A DNA stretch of 64,000 nucleotides from Microbacterium ginsengiterrae. Its GTDB lineage: Bacteria > Actinomycetota > Actinomycetes > Actinomycetales > Microbacteriaceae. Under the pieces are notes generated by a model. The model ran no database searches and was not told the DNA's origin. It saw only the letters and a list, made by a program, of their open reading frames with translations. This document shows positions 19,641-27,863 of this stretch, one piece after another. The position numbers and the translations under genes were made by a program. Each line of letters starts with the position of its first letter. Position 1 is the first letter of the stretch. The stretch lies in the NCBI RefSeq assembly GCF_014205075.1, contig NZ_JACHMU010000001.1:1922001-1986000 (forward strand). Reading direction: 5' to 3'.

Positions 19641-20549
19641 TCATCCGTCGTCAAGACCCGCCGTGGCCCACTCGTCGCCGGACCAAACCAGAGCTTGATC
19701 GCTCGTCACCTCGATCGCGATCGGGCCCGTCGGGCTGGCGAGCGTGACGCAGCTCGACGGTGTCTCCGGGATCACGACGCCACGAGAGACACGGGTGATT
19801 GTAATCCCGTCACAAGACCGGGAGCGGTGTGCCACTACGGCATCCTCCCCGACGACGTCGACAGCTAGAGCCTCGCTAGGGAAGATTCGGGCCCAATCGC
19901 CGCCTCTAACTAGCAAATGTGCTGCGTCGCCGCACATGACAGCGGTTAGGTCTTCGTTGGTGCGCATACCGTGGCTTCCCCGGCATGGCGCACTCACTGA
20001 TCCTTGAGGCGACACGAAGATGTCTGGATCTTCGGGGTTAACATACTCGGCGTCGCGCAGAGCGTCGGGATATGACTCCCAGAATTGTCCCTGTGTGAAG
20101 GTGCGCAGCAGCTGCACCTCACAGCTTTCGCCCACTAGGGCGATGATCTCGGCCTCGCCGTCTGCGAAGGGGGCCACCGCGAGGAGCTGCTTGATGGCCA
20201 GATAGTTTGGCGTGACGTCGGCCCACGTAAAACCCCCGTCGATGGACCGCTCCAGCAAAGGCTCCGCGGACCCGCAACGACCCGCGATACCTCGCCAGAG
20301 TACATCCCCGGTTGAGGTTAGGAACCGTTCCGTCGCGCGATCGTATATGGGCGTCTCTGGGGCTGTGGCGCTCGGCGTCGGAGAGGGAGTCGCTGGGGCG
20401 GATGCCGACGGCTTGGTGGTCGGTGCGGGCTTCAGGATCTCCGGTAGCGTGCGCACGTGGTAAAACGCGAGAACCGTCAGAGCAATTGCCGCTATTCCGA
20501 TAGCTGCCACCAGAGAACCGTACAGCCATGTTCGAGGCCTGACTGGCAT
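19641..20549 (-). CDS. Membrane-anchored exported protein of unknown function (sialidase-like repeats possible)
   Basis: 302 residues. One N-terminal transmembrane helix (WLYGSLVAAIGIAAIALTVLAFY) is followed by a Pro/Ser/Thr linker and an extracellular domain of about 230 residues. The segment LLERSIDGGFTWADVTP resembles the Asp-box (SxDxGxTW) of BNR/sialidase-fold beta-propellers. Only one clear Asp-box was seen, so an enzymatic role is not claimed. It lies between the tyrosine kinase and the glycosylphosphotransferase in the same orientation and may help in export, attachment or quality control of the polymer. Confidence 0.7.
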   Translation of the reverse strand: MPVRPRTWLYGSLVAAIGIAAIALTVLAFYHVRTLPEILKPAPTTKPSASAPATPSPTPSATAPETPIYDRATERFLTSTGDVLWRGIAGRCGSAEPLLERSIDGGFTWADVTPNYLAIKQLLAVAPFADGEAEIIALVGESCEVQLLRTFTQGQFWESYPDALRDAEYVNPEDPDIFVSPQGSVSAPCRGSHGMRTNEDLTAVMCGDAAHLLVRGGDWARIFPSEALAVDVVGEDAVVAHRSRSCDGITITRVSRGVVIPETPSSCVTLASPTGPIAIEVTSDQALVWSGDEWATAGLDDG

Positions 20550-20582
20550 CGTTTTTCCACTCGTTGTAGAGGTAGATGCGGC

Positions 20583-22076
20583 TCAGCGGGGGTTGAGCAG
20601 CTCGTCGAAGGTAGCCGACGGGTCGTCGGGTGGCTGGGTCTCACGACCGCGTGATTTAGTCTTGCCGCTCCTAGACTCCGTGCGCTTGGGTTTGACCGTT
20701 TTCTTGGGCTCCGCGTTGTATACGCCGTACCCTCCGTAGCCGTACCCGTACCCGTAGGTGTAGGCGTCTGCGCCCTTCGTCGGCACCATGGTCATGACAA
20801 CGCCGGCCACCTTCGAACCCACGGTCTCGAGTGCTTCGAAGGCGCCGTCGAGCTGATGGGTCGTGGTCTTGCCGACGGCGACGACCATTATGGCTCCTGA
20901 CGTCGCACGCGAGAGGACAGCGGCGTCTGTGACAGGAAGCAGCGGGGGCGCGTCGCACAGTACGACATCGAACTCCTGCCCCAAAGCTTCGAGCAGCTTT
21001 TGCATCCTCTCTGAGCCCAACAGTTCGCTCGGATTCGGCGGGATCTTGCCTGCAGGTAGCACATACAGAGAGCGGCCGCCCCACGGCAACAAAACATCGG
21101 CCACCCGTGCGCGACCAATCAGTACATCGGTGAGTCCGGTGCCGCCTTCGATTCCGAGGTACTCCGCAACCTTCGGCTTTCGCAGATCGGTGTCGAGTAG
21201 GGCAACGCGTTTGCCGCTATCGGCGAGGGCGATCGCAAGGTTGATCGTCGTGGTCGACTTGCCTTCGGTCGGGATGCTCGAGGTGACGACGAAGGTGTGA
21301 CCGCCGTCCATCTCGAGGAACTGTAGGTTGGTGCGCAGCGCACGGAAGGCCTCCGAGCGAGGGTTTTGCGGATCGGCCTGTAGGATGATGGGCCGTTCCT
21401 TCGTCTTAGGGTCGTGCGGGATAGCCCCGATAAGCGGTCGATTGGTGAGTGACTCGATGTCACGCGGCGAACGGACACGATTGTCGAGCACGGTCCGAAG
21501 AATCGCGACGCCGACTCCAAGTGCTAGTCCGATGAGCACGCCGAGCGCGACGTTGAGCGCAACGTTGGGGCTTACCGGTTCGAATGAAGCGAGGGCATCG
21601 CGGACGCGGGTGAGCTTGATCGGTGCCTCCTGCCCAGCCGGCGTATCGATTCGTTCGACGGCTGCGGCGAGGCTGTCTCCTAGAGCATTTGCGATTTCCG
21701 CTGCCTGAACGGGATCGCCATCCTGCACCGTGATCTCGATCAGGGTGCTGTTGAGAGGGCTCGAAGACTTCACTCTCGCAGCCAGCTCGCTAGCAGACGA
21801 GTTTAGGTTCAGCTCCGTGATCACTGGATTCATCACTACGGGTTCCCGCACGAGGCTTACGTAGGTAGTGATGCGCGCCTGGGCAAAGTTCGAACCCTGC
21901 TGCAGTTCAGCGGCGGTTCCGCCCCCCTGTGATTGGACGAAGACGACGGCCTGCGACTCGTACATCGGCGTGCGGGTAAGTGAGTATCCGGCCGCCGCGG
22001 CAAGCCCGATCAGCGTCGTCGCCAGGATCACCAGCCAGTTCTTCCGAAGGGTGCGGATGTAATCGCTGAGCTCCAT
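20583..22076 (-). CDS. Polysaccharide co-polymerase / BY-type tyrosine autokinase (Wzc/CpsCD-like)
   Basis: 497 residues. A Wzz-like N-terminal half has transmembrane helices near 14-32 and 173-193 flanking an extracytoplasmic region. The C-terminal kinase domain has Walker A at 267-275 (SIPTEGKST), Walker A' VALLDTDLRKP near 291-301 and Walker B VVLCDAPP. The tail carries a tyrosine cluster (YTYGYGYGYGGYGVY) suited to autophosphorylation, then a Lys/Arg-rich end. Such kinases set chain length and export of capsule or exopolysaccharide and are reset by a low-molecular-weight tyrosine phosphatase; a candidate phosphatase lies at 41780-42454. First gene of its minus-strand operon. Confidence 0.93.
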   Translation of the reverse strand: MELSDYIRTLRKNWLVILATTLIGLAAAAGYSLTRTPMYESQAVVFVQSQGGGTAAELQQGSNFAQARITTYVSLVREPVVMNPVITELNLNSSASELAARVKSSSPLNSTLIEITVQDGDPVQAAEIANALGDSLAAAVERIDTPAGQEAPIKLTRVRDALASFEPVSPNVALNVALGVLIGLALGVGVAILRTVLDNRVRSPRDIESLTNRPLIGAIPHDPKTKERPIILQADPQNPRSEAFRALRTNLQFLEMDGGHTFVVTSSIPTEGKSTTTINLAIALADSGKRVALLDTDLRKPKVAEYLGIEGGTGLTDVLIGRARVADVLLPWGGRSLYVLPAGKIPPNPSELLGSERMQKLLEALGQEFDVVLCDAPPLLPVTDAAVLSRATSGAIMVVAVGKTTTHQLDGAFEALETVGSKVAGVVMTMVPTKGADAYTYGYGYGYGGYGVYNAEPKKTVKPKRTESRSGKTKSRGRETQPPDDPSATFDELLNPR

Positions 22077-22158
22077 GGTGCCTCTCGTCGGTTCTCGGTG
22101 CGCGGTTCATTGTCGCACAGCTGTTCGGTGCTTTCGTTTCGCCGATACGCTGTTCGGG

Positions 22159-22911
22159 ATGTCCTACTCCGCTGCAGCCTCATCGACCAGAGCCGCTCGT
22201 ATGGGCAGCCGGCGCCGCCCATGGTGGCGCGGCGGCTCGTCCGTCCGTCGCTGGAGCATCGACATGCTCGGCTGGGCGCTCGTGGCGCTGGGGGCCGGAT
22301 TGCTCGGCGGTGCCCTGCTTGGTGGCCTGCTTGGAACAGTGGTGTTGTGGGTGGCCCTCCTCGTCCCGATCGTGCTCGCGTACCGGAGAGGAATCCCACG
22401 CGGGCTGCTGGTCTTCCGGGCCGTCGACTTGATCTACGGGGTCGTGCTCGGGACCATCTTGCGGCTGGCGCAGGGGCTGCTCGCCAACGCCTTCGGTGGA
22501 TCAGGTGCGCTTCCTTCCTATCCGTCACTGGACGGAATGCTTCCCGCTGGCTGGTGGCTGGAAGATCTGCTCGGCGGCGCGATGGTTGCGCCGGTTATCG
22601 AAGAATTCTTCTTTCGCGGGTTCCTCCTTATTGTCATCTTCACCCTTGTCCGACGACTCGCTGGCGCACACCGTGCAGCCATCGGACTGGGAGCCGTCGT
22701 CGGGGTAATTGCGTCGACCGCCGTATTCGTGCTCACGCACGCGCTCACGGCGGCGCAACACACGTCTGACCTGATCGGCCTTACATTGGTTGGCCTTGTC
22801 TGCGGCGCGCTCGTTGTCACGACGGGCCGTATCTTGCCCGCTGTGCTCGTGCACGCGATCTATAACGCAAGTGGCGTCCTGCTTGCGGTCGCGGGAACGC
22901 TTCTGGGATGA
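22159..22911 (+). CDS. CPBP-family intramembrane metalloprotease (CAAX-protease-like)
   Basis: 250 residues from an ATG at 22159 (MSYSAAASS). Multiple membrane helices carry the family motifs: EExxxR at E148-E149/R153 (EEFFFRG), a downstream LTHAL histidine, and HAIYN near the C-terminus. The family includes Rce1-like prenyl-protein proteases and bacteriocin-immunity proteins; the bacterial substrate is unknown. It is divergent from the tyrosine kinase gene and convergent with the O-antigen ligase. A remnant of a related gene sits at 24618-24743. Confidence 0.88.
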   Translation: MSYSAAASSTRAARMGSRRRPWWRGGSSVRRWSIDMLGWALVALGAGLLGGALLGGLLGTVVLWVALLVPIVLAYRRGIPRGLLVFRAVDLIYGVVLGTILRLAQGLLANAFGGSGALPSYPSLDGMLPAGWWLEDLLGGAMVAPVIEEFFFRGFLLIVIFTLVRRLAGAHRAAIGLGAVVGVIASTAVFVLTHALTAAQHTSDLIGLTLVGLVCGALVVTTGRILPAVLVHAIYNASGVLLAVAGTLLG

Positions 22912-22969
22912 CCATCTGGTGGCTGCGACAACACGACCGAGGCTTCGCATCTCCTAGGGGCGGGAGCGA

Positions 22970-24310
22970 CTAGCCCGTGGGGGAGCCGGCCAAGATGTGG
23001 GCCCCGTCGGAAGGTCGACCAGATTGGTCCGGTGAGGTGTGGTCGCGGCCGGCGCTCAGGAAGATAGGTAGGACCAGTAGCGCAGGAACCATCCCGATGT
23101 TGGCGCCCCACATGTGCGGGCTCAAGAATATCTGGGTGGTGTAACTCGCTAGCAATATCACGAGCGTACCGGTGTATAACGGGTGGGAGCGGTGACGGAA
23201 CGCGATCTTTGCGAGGCAGATCGTCAGCGCGAGCATCAGTGCAAGTCCGACGAGGCCACCTTCTGCGAGCGCCTCTAGCAGTTGGTTATGGGCATGGGCG
23301 AGGTTAGCTTGCAGCAGCGGGGAGTCGGATGATTCGCGGAAAGCGACTGGCCCCCATCCGTAGATTGGTCGTTCCGGGAAGTAAGTAAACACGAGGTCCC
23401 AAACTCGGAACCGCCCATTGGTGGCTACATCAGATGTCAACGTGGACGTGTCGTCTTGCAACCATTCTTGACCCAAGATCAGGACGACCGCGGCCACCGG
23501 CGCGACCAGTGTGGCCCGGAGGAGACGCCGACGCCCGTTCATTATGAAGAGAACGAGCAGAAGAATGGCGAGGCTTAGGAATGCGTTCCGCGCTTCGGTG
23601 AGAGCGAGAGTGGCAAGAGCCGAGGCGATATGGATCGCCCTGCGCCTGACCTCGGTTGTCAGGGAGATGACCAGTACAACCAGCGCGACGAACGCCAAGA
23701 AATTGGGATGACCGGCGACGCCGCTGAGTCGGTGAGTAAGTGGTCCAAGAGAAAGTCGCCGAGCGTCCTGATTGGTGGTTCCGAACGCGATGCTCGGGGC
23801 GACCACCGCAAGGGCGAGGCTCACATATACGACCCCTGCCGCGCACCGAAAGACTAGAGCCTGAATCTGTTCGCGTGTCGCGCCGCTCCGCTGCGTGATC
23901 ACCACAAGCGCCGGCAGTATGCCGAGCGACACCGCGGGGTTTAGGTAGGTCAGAATGGAGTACCCGTTCAGGGCAAGGGATACCCAGCCGGTGACGGCAA
24001 TCAGGAGCGTGATCAGCAACAGTCCTTGGCCGGGTGAGCCATCGGGGCGGCGGGCGACGAAGGTCGCTATGCCTATGGCGACGAACACAGCAGCGGTCGC
24101 AAAGCTCAGCGCACTCAGTGTTGCTTCGGAGATACCCAGACGCGTACCCGTCGTAGCGAAGCATCCGAGCGCGACGGCGCCACCGAGCACGACCGAAAGC
24201 ATACGGTATCCGTTAAAGGTCCGTCGGGTTGAGAACGCGATGTAAACAACTAGCCATATCCCGCCCACTGCGGCGAGACCGAGAAACAGGAGCGGGTCGA
24301 TGGAAGGCAT
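22970..24310 (-). CDS. O-antigen ligase / Wzy-type polymerase family membrane protein
   Basis: 446 residues with 10-12 hydrophobic helices. A large extracytoplasmic loop late in the protein contains FPERPIYGWGPVAFRES and LAHAHNQLLEALAEGGLVG. The latter matches the HN-x-LLE-x-x-x-GG pattern typical of the WaaL/Wzy family. It would polymerise lipid-linked repeat units or ligate finished chains at the outer face of the membrane. With Wzx, the glycosylphosphotransferase and the tyrosine kinase it completes a Wzx/Wzy-type pathway. Its ATG overlaps the stop of a small upstream frame by one base. Confidence 0.88.
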   Translation of the reverse strand: MPSIDPLLFLGLAAVGGIWLVVYIAFSTRRTFNGYRMLSVVLGGAVALGCFATTGTRLGISEATLSALSFATAAVFVAIGIATFVARRPDGSPGQGLLLITLLIAVTGWVSLALNGYSILTYLNPAVSLGILPALVVITQRSGATREQIQALVFRCAAGVVYVSLALAVVAPSIAFGTTNQDARRLSLGPLTHRLSGVAGHPNFLAFVALVVLVISLTTEVRRRAIHIASALATLALTEARNAFLSLAILLLVLFIMNGRRRLLRATLVAPVAAVVLILGQEWLQDDTSTLTSDVATNGRFRVWDLVFTYFPERPIYGWGPVAFRESSDSPLLQANLAHAHNQLLEALAEGGLVGLALMLALTICLAKIAFRHRSHPLYTGTLVILLASYTTQIFLSPHMWGANIGMVPALLVLPIFLSAGRDHTSPDQSGRPSDGAHILAGSPTG

Positions 24311-24477
24311 TACGGCAGGTGCGCGGGGGTAGAGGCGGCGGCAGTCACTGGCAGGGTGATGGATGCCGTGCGGCGACGAACGCGCCGGCGCGGCTCGTGT
24401 CGCGCGACCGCCTCAGCTCTTTTCCGCTCGGCCCTGGACCGGGCCTGGCGGTGAATCCGTAGTTCGTCGCGGCTCAT
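24310..24477 (-). CDS. Possible 55-aa basic protein coupled to the O-antigen ligase gene
   Basis: A frame from an ATG at 24477 ends in TAA overlapping the ligase ATG (TAATG). The product starts MSRDELRIHRQARSRAERKRAEAV, is strongly Arg-rich and has no membrane segment. The stop/start overlap favours a real leader-type cistron, but the ribosome-binding site is weak and no family is recognised. It could equally be a chance frame. Confidence 0.35.
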   Translation of the reverse strand: MSRDELRIHRQARSRAERKRAEAVARHEPRRRVRRRTASITLPVTAAASTPAHLP

Positions 24478-24617
24478 GCCACTGAGGCTATCGGATATGC
24501 CCGGACAGGATAGGCCGCACTGTGCCGACCTCGCGTCCGCTGTGTGCGTCAATCACGATGATGACCCGCCGGGACCGCGATCGGTGCGACGAGGTTCAGC
24601 GCACCGATCGGTAGAGC

Positions 24618-24743
24618 GTTCACGGGCTTGTCTGCGGCACACTCGTCGTGACCACAGGCCGTATCTGGCCCGCCGTCCTCGTCCATGTCGTCTACAACGG
24701 CAGTGGCGTTCTGCTCACTGTCGCCGGAACGATGCTCGCCTAA
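24618..24743 (+). pseudogene. Remnant of a second CPBP protease gene (last ~39 codons)
   Basis: Reading from 24624 gives GLVCGTLVVTTGRIWPAVLV followed by HVVYNGSGVLLTVAGTMLA and a stop. This is nearly the same as the C-terminal 39 residues of the intact CPBP gene at 22159-22911 (GLVCGALVVTTGRILPAVLV, then HAIYNASGVLLAVAGTLLG). Homology stops abruptly upstream, where an in-frame stop appears at 24612-24614. No other part of the gene is present. It therefore looks like the tail of a deleted paralogue. Its stop overlaps the convergent esterase stop. Confidence 0.8.
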
Positions 24744-25729
24744 GCCTCGAGCCGAGAAGCGAGCCACCCGGCCTGACGCACCCAGTGCGCGTGCTGACCG
24801 CCCTCGTGCCCGTTGAACGAATAGACCTCGATCTCGGCATCCTGCGACGCGACATGATTGAACGCTGCGAAGACGCTTGACGGCAGCACGATCCCGTCCA
24901 TCAGCGCCACCGAGAACAGTGCGGGCTGGGTCAGGCGTTGCGCGAAGTTCACCCCGTCGAAATAGGAGAGAGTCTGGAACGCTTGCTCGACGCGGTCGCG
25001 ATGGACGGCCAGGTAGCGCTCGATCTCCCGGTACGGGTTGTCGGGAGTCAGCTCGACCGACCGACGGAAGTGGCACAGGAACGGCACGTCGGGCATCGCC
25101 GCGAACACCTCGCCGTGCAGCGCCGCCGCAGCCAGCGTGATGCCGCCGCCCTGGCTCGCACCGGTCACGCTGACCCGAGCGGCGTCGACGAAGGGGAGGG
25201 ATCGCACCGCATCCACCGCCATCACGGCATCCGTGAACAGGCGCCGATAGTAGTACTGCGCGGGATCGAGGATGCCCCGCGTCATGAAGCCCGTCGTCGC
25301 GCCGTCCGAACCATGCGGATCCGGAGTGTCGCCGCCGGAACCCCAGTTCGACCCCTGACCGCGCGTGTCCATGAGGACGTGAACGTAACCGGCGCTCGCC
25401 CACTGCAGGCGTTCGCCGGCGATCCCGCGGCCTCCGCCGTAACCGATGTACTCCACGATCGCTGGGAGCGCGGCGTGGGTGCGCGGACGCGTCACCCACG
25501 CCCGGATCGGCTCGCCTCTGAACCCCGAGAACGTGAGGTCCTCGACGATCAGCTGCGTGATCGGCGTCTCCGCCGGCGCGAGCACCGGGTCGGTCGCCGC
25601 AGCGCGGGACTCCGCGATCGTCGACGCCCAGAAGTCGTCGAAGTCGGCGGGAGCAGCCACGTCGGGGCGGTAGGAGCGGAGGTCTTCCAGGGGCATGTCA
25701 GTCAGCGGCACCCGGTCAAAGTACCGCAT
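24740..25729 (-). CDS. Acetyl-xylan esterase / cephalosporin-C deacetylase family (CE7) acetyl esterase
   Basis: 329 residues from ATG 25729; an ATG three codons upstream is also possible. CE7 hallmarks are the RGQGSNWGS oxyanion region, the nucleophile Ser192 in GASQGGG, and the C-terminal catalytic His in FNGHEGGQ. These cytoplasmic or secreted alpha/beta hydrolases remove O-acetyl groups from short oligosaccharides; no signal peptide is present, so intracellular action is expected. It is divergent from an oligosaccharide importer with LacI-type operators between them. The context suggests deacetylation of imported plant-glycan fragments. Confidence 0.9.
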   Translation of the reverse strand: MRYFDRVPLTDMPLEDLRSYRPDVAAPADFDDFWASTIAESRAAATDPVLAPAETPITQLIVEDLTFSGFRGEPIRAWVTRPRTHAALPAIVEYIGYGGGRGIAGERLQWASAGYVHVLMDTRGQGSNWGSGGDTPDPHGSDGATTGFMTRGILDPAQYYYRRLFTDAVMAVDAVRSLPFVDAARVSVTGASQGGGITLAAAALHGEVFAAMPDVPFLCHFRRSVELTPDNPYREIERYLAVHRDRVEQAFQTLSYFDGVNFAQRLTQPALFSVALMDGIVLPSSVFAAFNHVASQDAEIEVYSFNGHEGGQHAHWVRQAGWLASRLEA

Positions 25730-25740
25730 GTCACGCATGT

Positions 25741-25756
25741 TTCGAAGCGCTTCGCT
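25741..25756. promoter_or_regulatory. LacI-type operator next to the esterase start
   Basis: TTCGAAGCGCTTCGCT contains the perfect 12-bp palindrome CGAAGCGCTTCG at 25743-25754. It lies 3-27 bases upstream of the esterase start codons and matches the core of two other sites at 25797 and 33681. The central CG and flanking GAA/TTC are typical of LacI/GalR-family operators. Confidence 0.65.
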
Positions 25757-25796
25757 TTGGCTGTTGCGCGGAGCGCGTCGAGCGTCTAGTCTTCGA

Positions 25797-25812
25797 GTCG
25801 AAGCGGTTCGAC
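25797..25812. promoter_or_regulatory. LacI-type operator upstream of the importer operon
   Basis: GTCGAAGCGGTTCGAC is a 16-bp imperfect palindrome (outer 6 bp perfect), 42 bases upstream of the permease ATG. It shares the pattern GAArCGsTTCG with the sites at 25741 and 33681. It is probably bound by the regulator encoded at 30297-31271. Confidence 0.65.
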
Positions 25813-25854
25813 AAATCGACGACGATCGAACCGCGTACTACGAGGCGGTTCACG

Positions 25855-26859
25855 ATGACGATCACCACGCCCACCACCGTCACCAGGACGTTGGCCGAGC
25901 AGCTCGACGAGAAGGGCGAACGCTCGCCCCGCGCACGCAAGCGCCAGGAGAAGCGTGCCGGCGGCCGCAAGTCCTTCGGCATGTTCCTGGTCATCGTGCC
26001 GTTCCTCGTGCTGGTGTTCCTGTTCAGCTACTTCCCGCTCTACGGGTGGATCTACTCCCTCTACGACTACAAACCCGCGCTCGGCCTCGAGGGCAGCGAG
26101 TTCGTCGGGCTCCAGTGGTTTCAGTTGCTCGTCAGCTCTCCCACGCAGATGGCGCAGATCGGGCAGGTGCTGCTGAACACGCTGGCGATCAGCTTCCTCG
26201 GCATCCTCACCTCGATCCTCCCGCTCGCCTTCGCGATCTTCCTCAACGAGGTCCGCGCCAAGTGGTTCCGCAACGCCGTGCAGACCCTGACGACGCTGCC
26301 GAACTTCATCTCGTGGGTGCTCGTCTACATGATCGCCTTCTCGTTGTTCTCCAGCTCCGGCCTCGTCAACAACGTGCTGGCGGACTTCGGGCTCATCACC
26401 GCCCCGATCAAGTTCCTCGACACGAGCGAGAACATCTGGCTCGTCATGACGCTGTGGAGCGTGTGGAAGGGCCTCGGCTGGGGCGCGATCATCTACCTCG
26501 CCGCCATCAGTGGCATCGACCCCTCCATGTACGAGTCGGCCAAGATCGACGGCGCCGGGCGCTTCCAGACCATGTGGTACATCACCGTCCCCGCCCTCAT
26601 GCCGACCTACCTCGTCCTCCTGCTGCTGTCGGTGGCGAACCTGCTCAACAACGGCATGGAGCAGTACTTCGTGTTCCAGAACGCCTTCAACATGCAGTGG
26701 ATCCAGGTGCTCGACTTGTACGTCTACAACATCGGCATGACGGGCAACAGCCTGTCGATGGCCACCGCGATCGGAATGCTCAAGAGCATCATCTCGGTCA
26801 TCCTCCTGTTCACCGTCAACGGCATCGCCAAGCGTGTGCGCGGCGAAGCGATCGTCTGA
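25855..26859 (+). CDS. Oligosaccharide ABC importer, permease (LplB/YteP-type)
   Basis: 334 residues with an N-terminal cytoplasmic arm rich in Lys/Arg and six membrane helices. The ABC permease EAA loop reads YESAKIDGAGRFQTMWYITVP. KSFGMFLVIVPFLVLVFLFSYFPLYGW at the start and the overall order match the LplB/YteP group that imports large oligosaccharides. GAGGCGG precedes the ATG. It pairs with the next permease and the lipoprotein. No ATPase is encoded; actinobacterial importers of this type usually share an MsiK-like ATPase encoded elsewhere. Confidence 0.93.
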   Translation: MTITTPTTVTRTLAEQLDEKGERSPRARKRQEKRAGGRKSFGMFLVIVPFLVLVFLFSYFPLYGWIYSLYDYKPALGLEGSEFVGLQWFQLLVSSPTQMAQIGQVLLNTLAISFLGILTSILPLAFAIFLNEVRAKWFRNAVQTLTTLPNFISWVLVYMIAFSLFSSSGLVNNVLADFGLITAPIKFLDTSENIWLVMTLWSVWKGLGWGAIIYLAAISGIDPSMYESAKIDGAGRFQTMWYITVPALMPTYLVLLLLSVANLLNNGMEQYFVFQNAFNMQWIQVLDLYVYNIGMTGNSLSMATAIGMLKSIISVILLFTVNGIAKRVRGEAIV

Positions 26860-26872
26860 GAGAGGCCGGACA

Positions 26873-27832
26873 ATGACCGCGCTCGACACCGCGCTGAAAA
26901 CGCGCCCCACGCGCCCATCCGCCCACCGCACGCCCGAACGGCGCTCCGGCGGCGACATGCTCTTCGCGATCGTGAACTACACGGTCTTCGGACTGCTCGT
27001 CGTGATCTGCGCCTACCCCTTCTACTACCTGATCATCAACTCGGTCAGCGCCAACGACCTCTCCGCGCTCGGCGAGGTGCGCCTGCTGCCGAGCGGATTC
27101 CACCTCGAGAACTACCAGCAGGTGTTCGCACTGAACGGGTTGTCCATGGCCGCCGTCGTCAGCGTCGCCCGCACCGTCATCGGCACGGTCGCGACGGTGC
27201 TCGCATCCGCCTTCCTCGGGTTCATGTTCACCCAGAGCAAGATGTGGGCCCGCCAGTTCTGGTACCGCTTCGTCATCGTCACGATGTACTTCAGCGCCGG
27301 CCTCATCCCGATCTTCATCATCATGAAGAACCTCGGCCTCACCAACAACTTCTGGGTCTACGTGCTGCCGTTCATCGTGCAGCCGTTCTTCATCATCCTC
27401 GTGAAGACCTACGTCGAATCGATGCCGGAGTCTCTGCAGGAGGCCGCCGAACTCGACGGTGCCAACATCGTGCAGATCTTCTTCAAGGTGTACCTGCCGA
27501 ACATGACGCCGATCCTCGCGACCGTCGCGATCTTCGCCGCCGTCGCACAGTGGAACAGCTTCCAGGACACCCTGATCTACATCACCGACCAGAGCCTGTA
27601 CACGCTGCAGTACCTGCTCTACATGTTCATCAACCAGGCATCGAGCCTCGCGCAGGCCGCGCAGAACGCCGGCGGCGACCTCAGCGCGATCGCCGGAGCG
27701 GCCACATCGCAGACGCCCACATCCATCCGCATGACGGTGTCGGTGATCGTCGTGCTGCCCATCATCTTCATCTACCCCCTGTTCCAGCGCTTCTTCGTGA
27801 AGGGCATCATGCTGGGCGCCGTCAAGGGCTGA
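26873..27832 (+). CDS. Oligosaccharide ABC importer, permease (LplC/YtcP-type)
   Basis: 319 residues from an ATG at 26873 with GAGAGG upstream, 13 bases after the first permease. There are six helices, and the EAA loop reads LQEAAELDGANIVQIFFKVYLP. LINSVSAND and LPSGFHLENYQQVF early in the protein are typical of LplC/YtcP. It forms the membrane channel with the preceding gene product. Confidence 0.93.
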   Translation: MTALDTALKTRPTRPSAHRTPERRSGGDMLFAIVNYTVFGLLVVICAYPFYYLIINSVSANDLSALGEVRLLPSGFHLENYQQVFALNGLSMAAVVSVARTVIGTVATVLASAFLGFMFTQSKMWARQFWYRFVIVTMYFSAGLIPIFIIMKNLGLTNNFWVYVLPFIVQPFFIILVKTYVESMPESLQEAAELDGANIVQIFFKVYLPNMTPILATVAIFAAVAQWNSFQDTLIYITDQSLYTLQYLLYMFINQASSLAQAAQNAGGDLSAIAGAATSQTPTSIRMTVSVIVVLPIIFIYPLFQRFFVKGIMLGAVKG

Positions 27833-27863
27833 CGCGTCTTCGCACCATCAGAAAGGAAAAGCA

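Noticed and set aside
25786..26958. 390-codon minus-strand frame opposite the first permease
   Set aside because: Low-complexity Asp/Glu/His/Arg translation antisense to a clear ABC permease.
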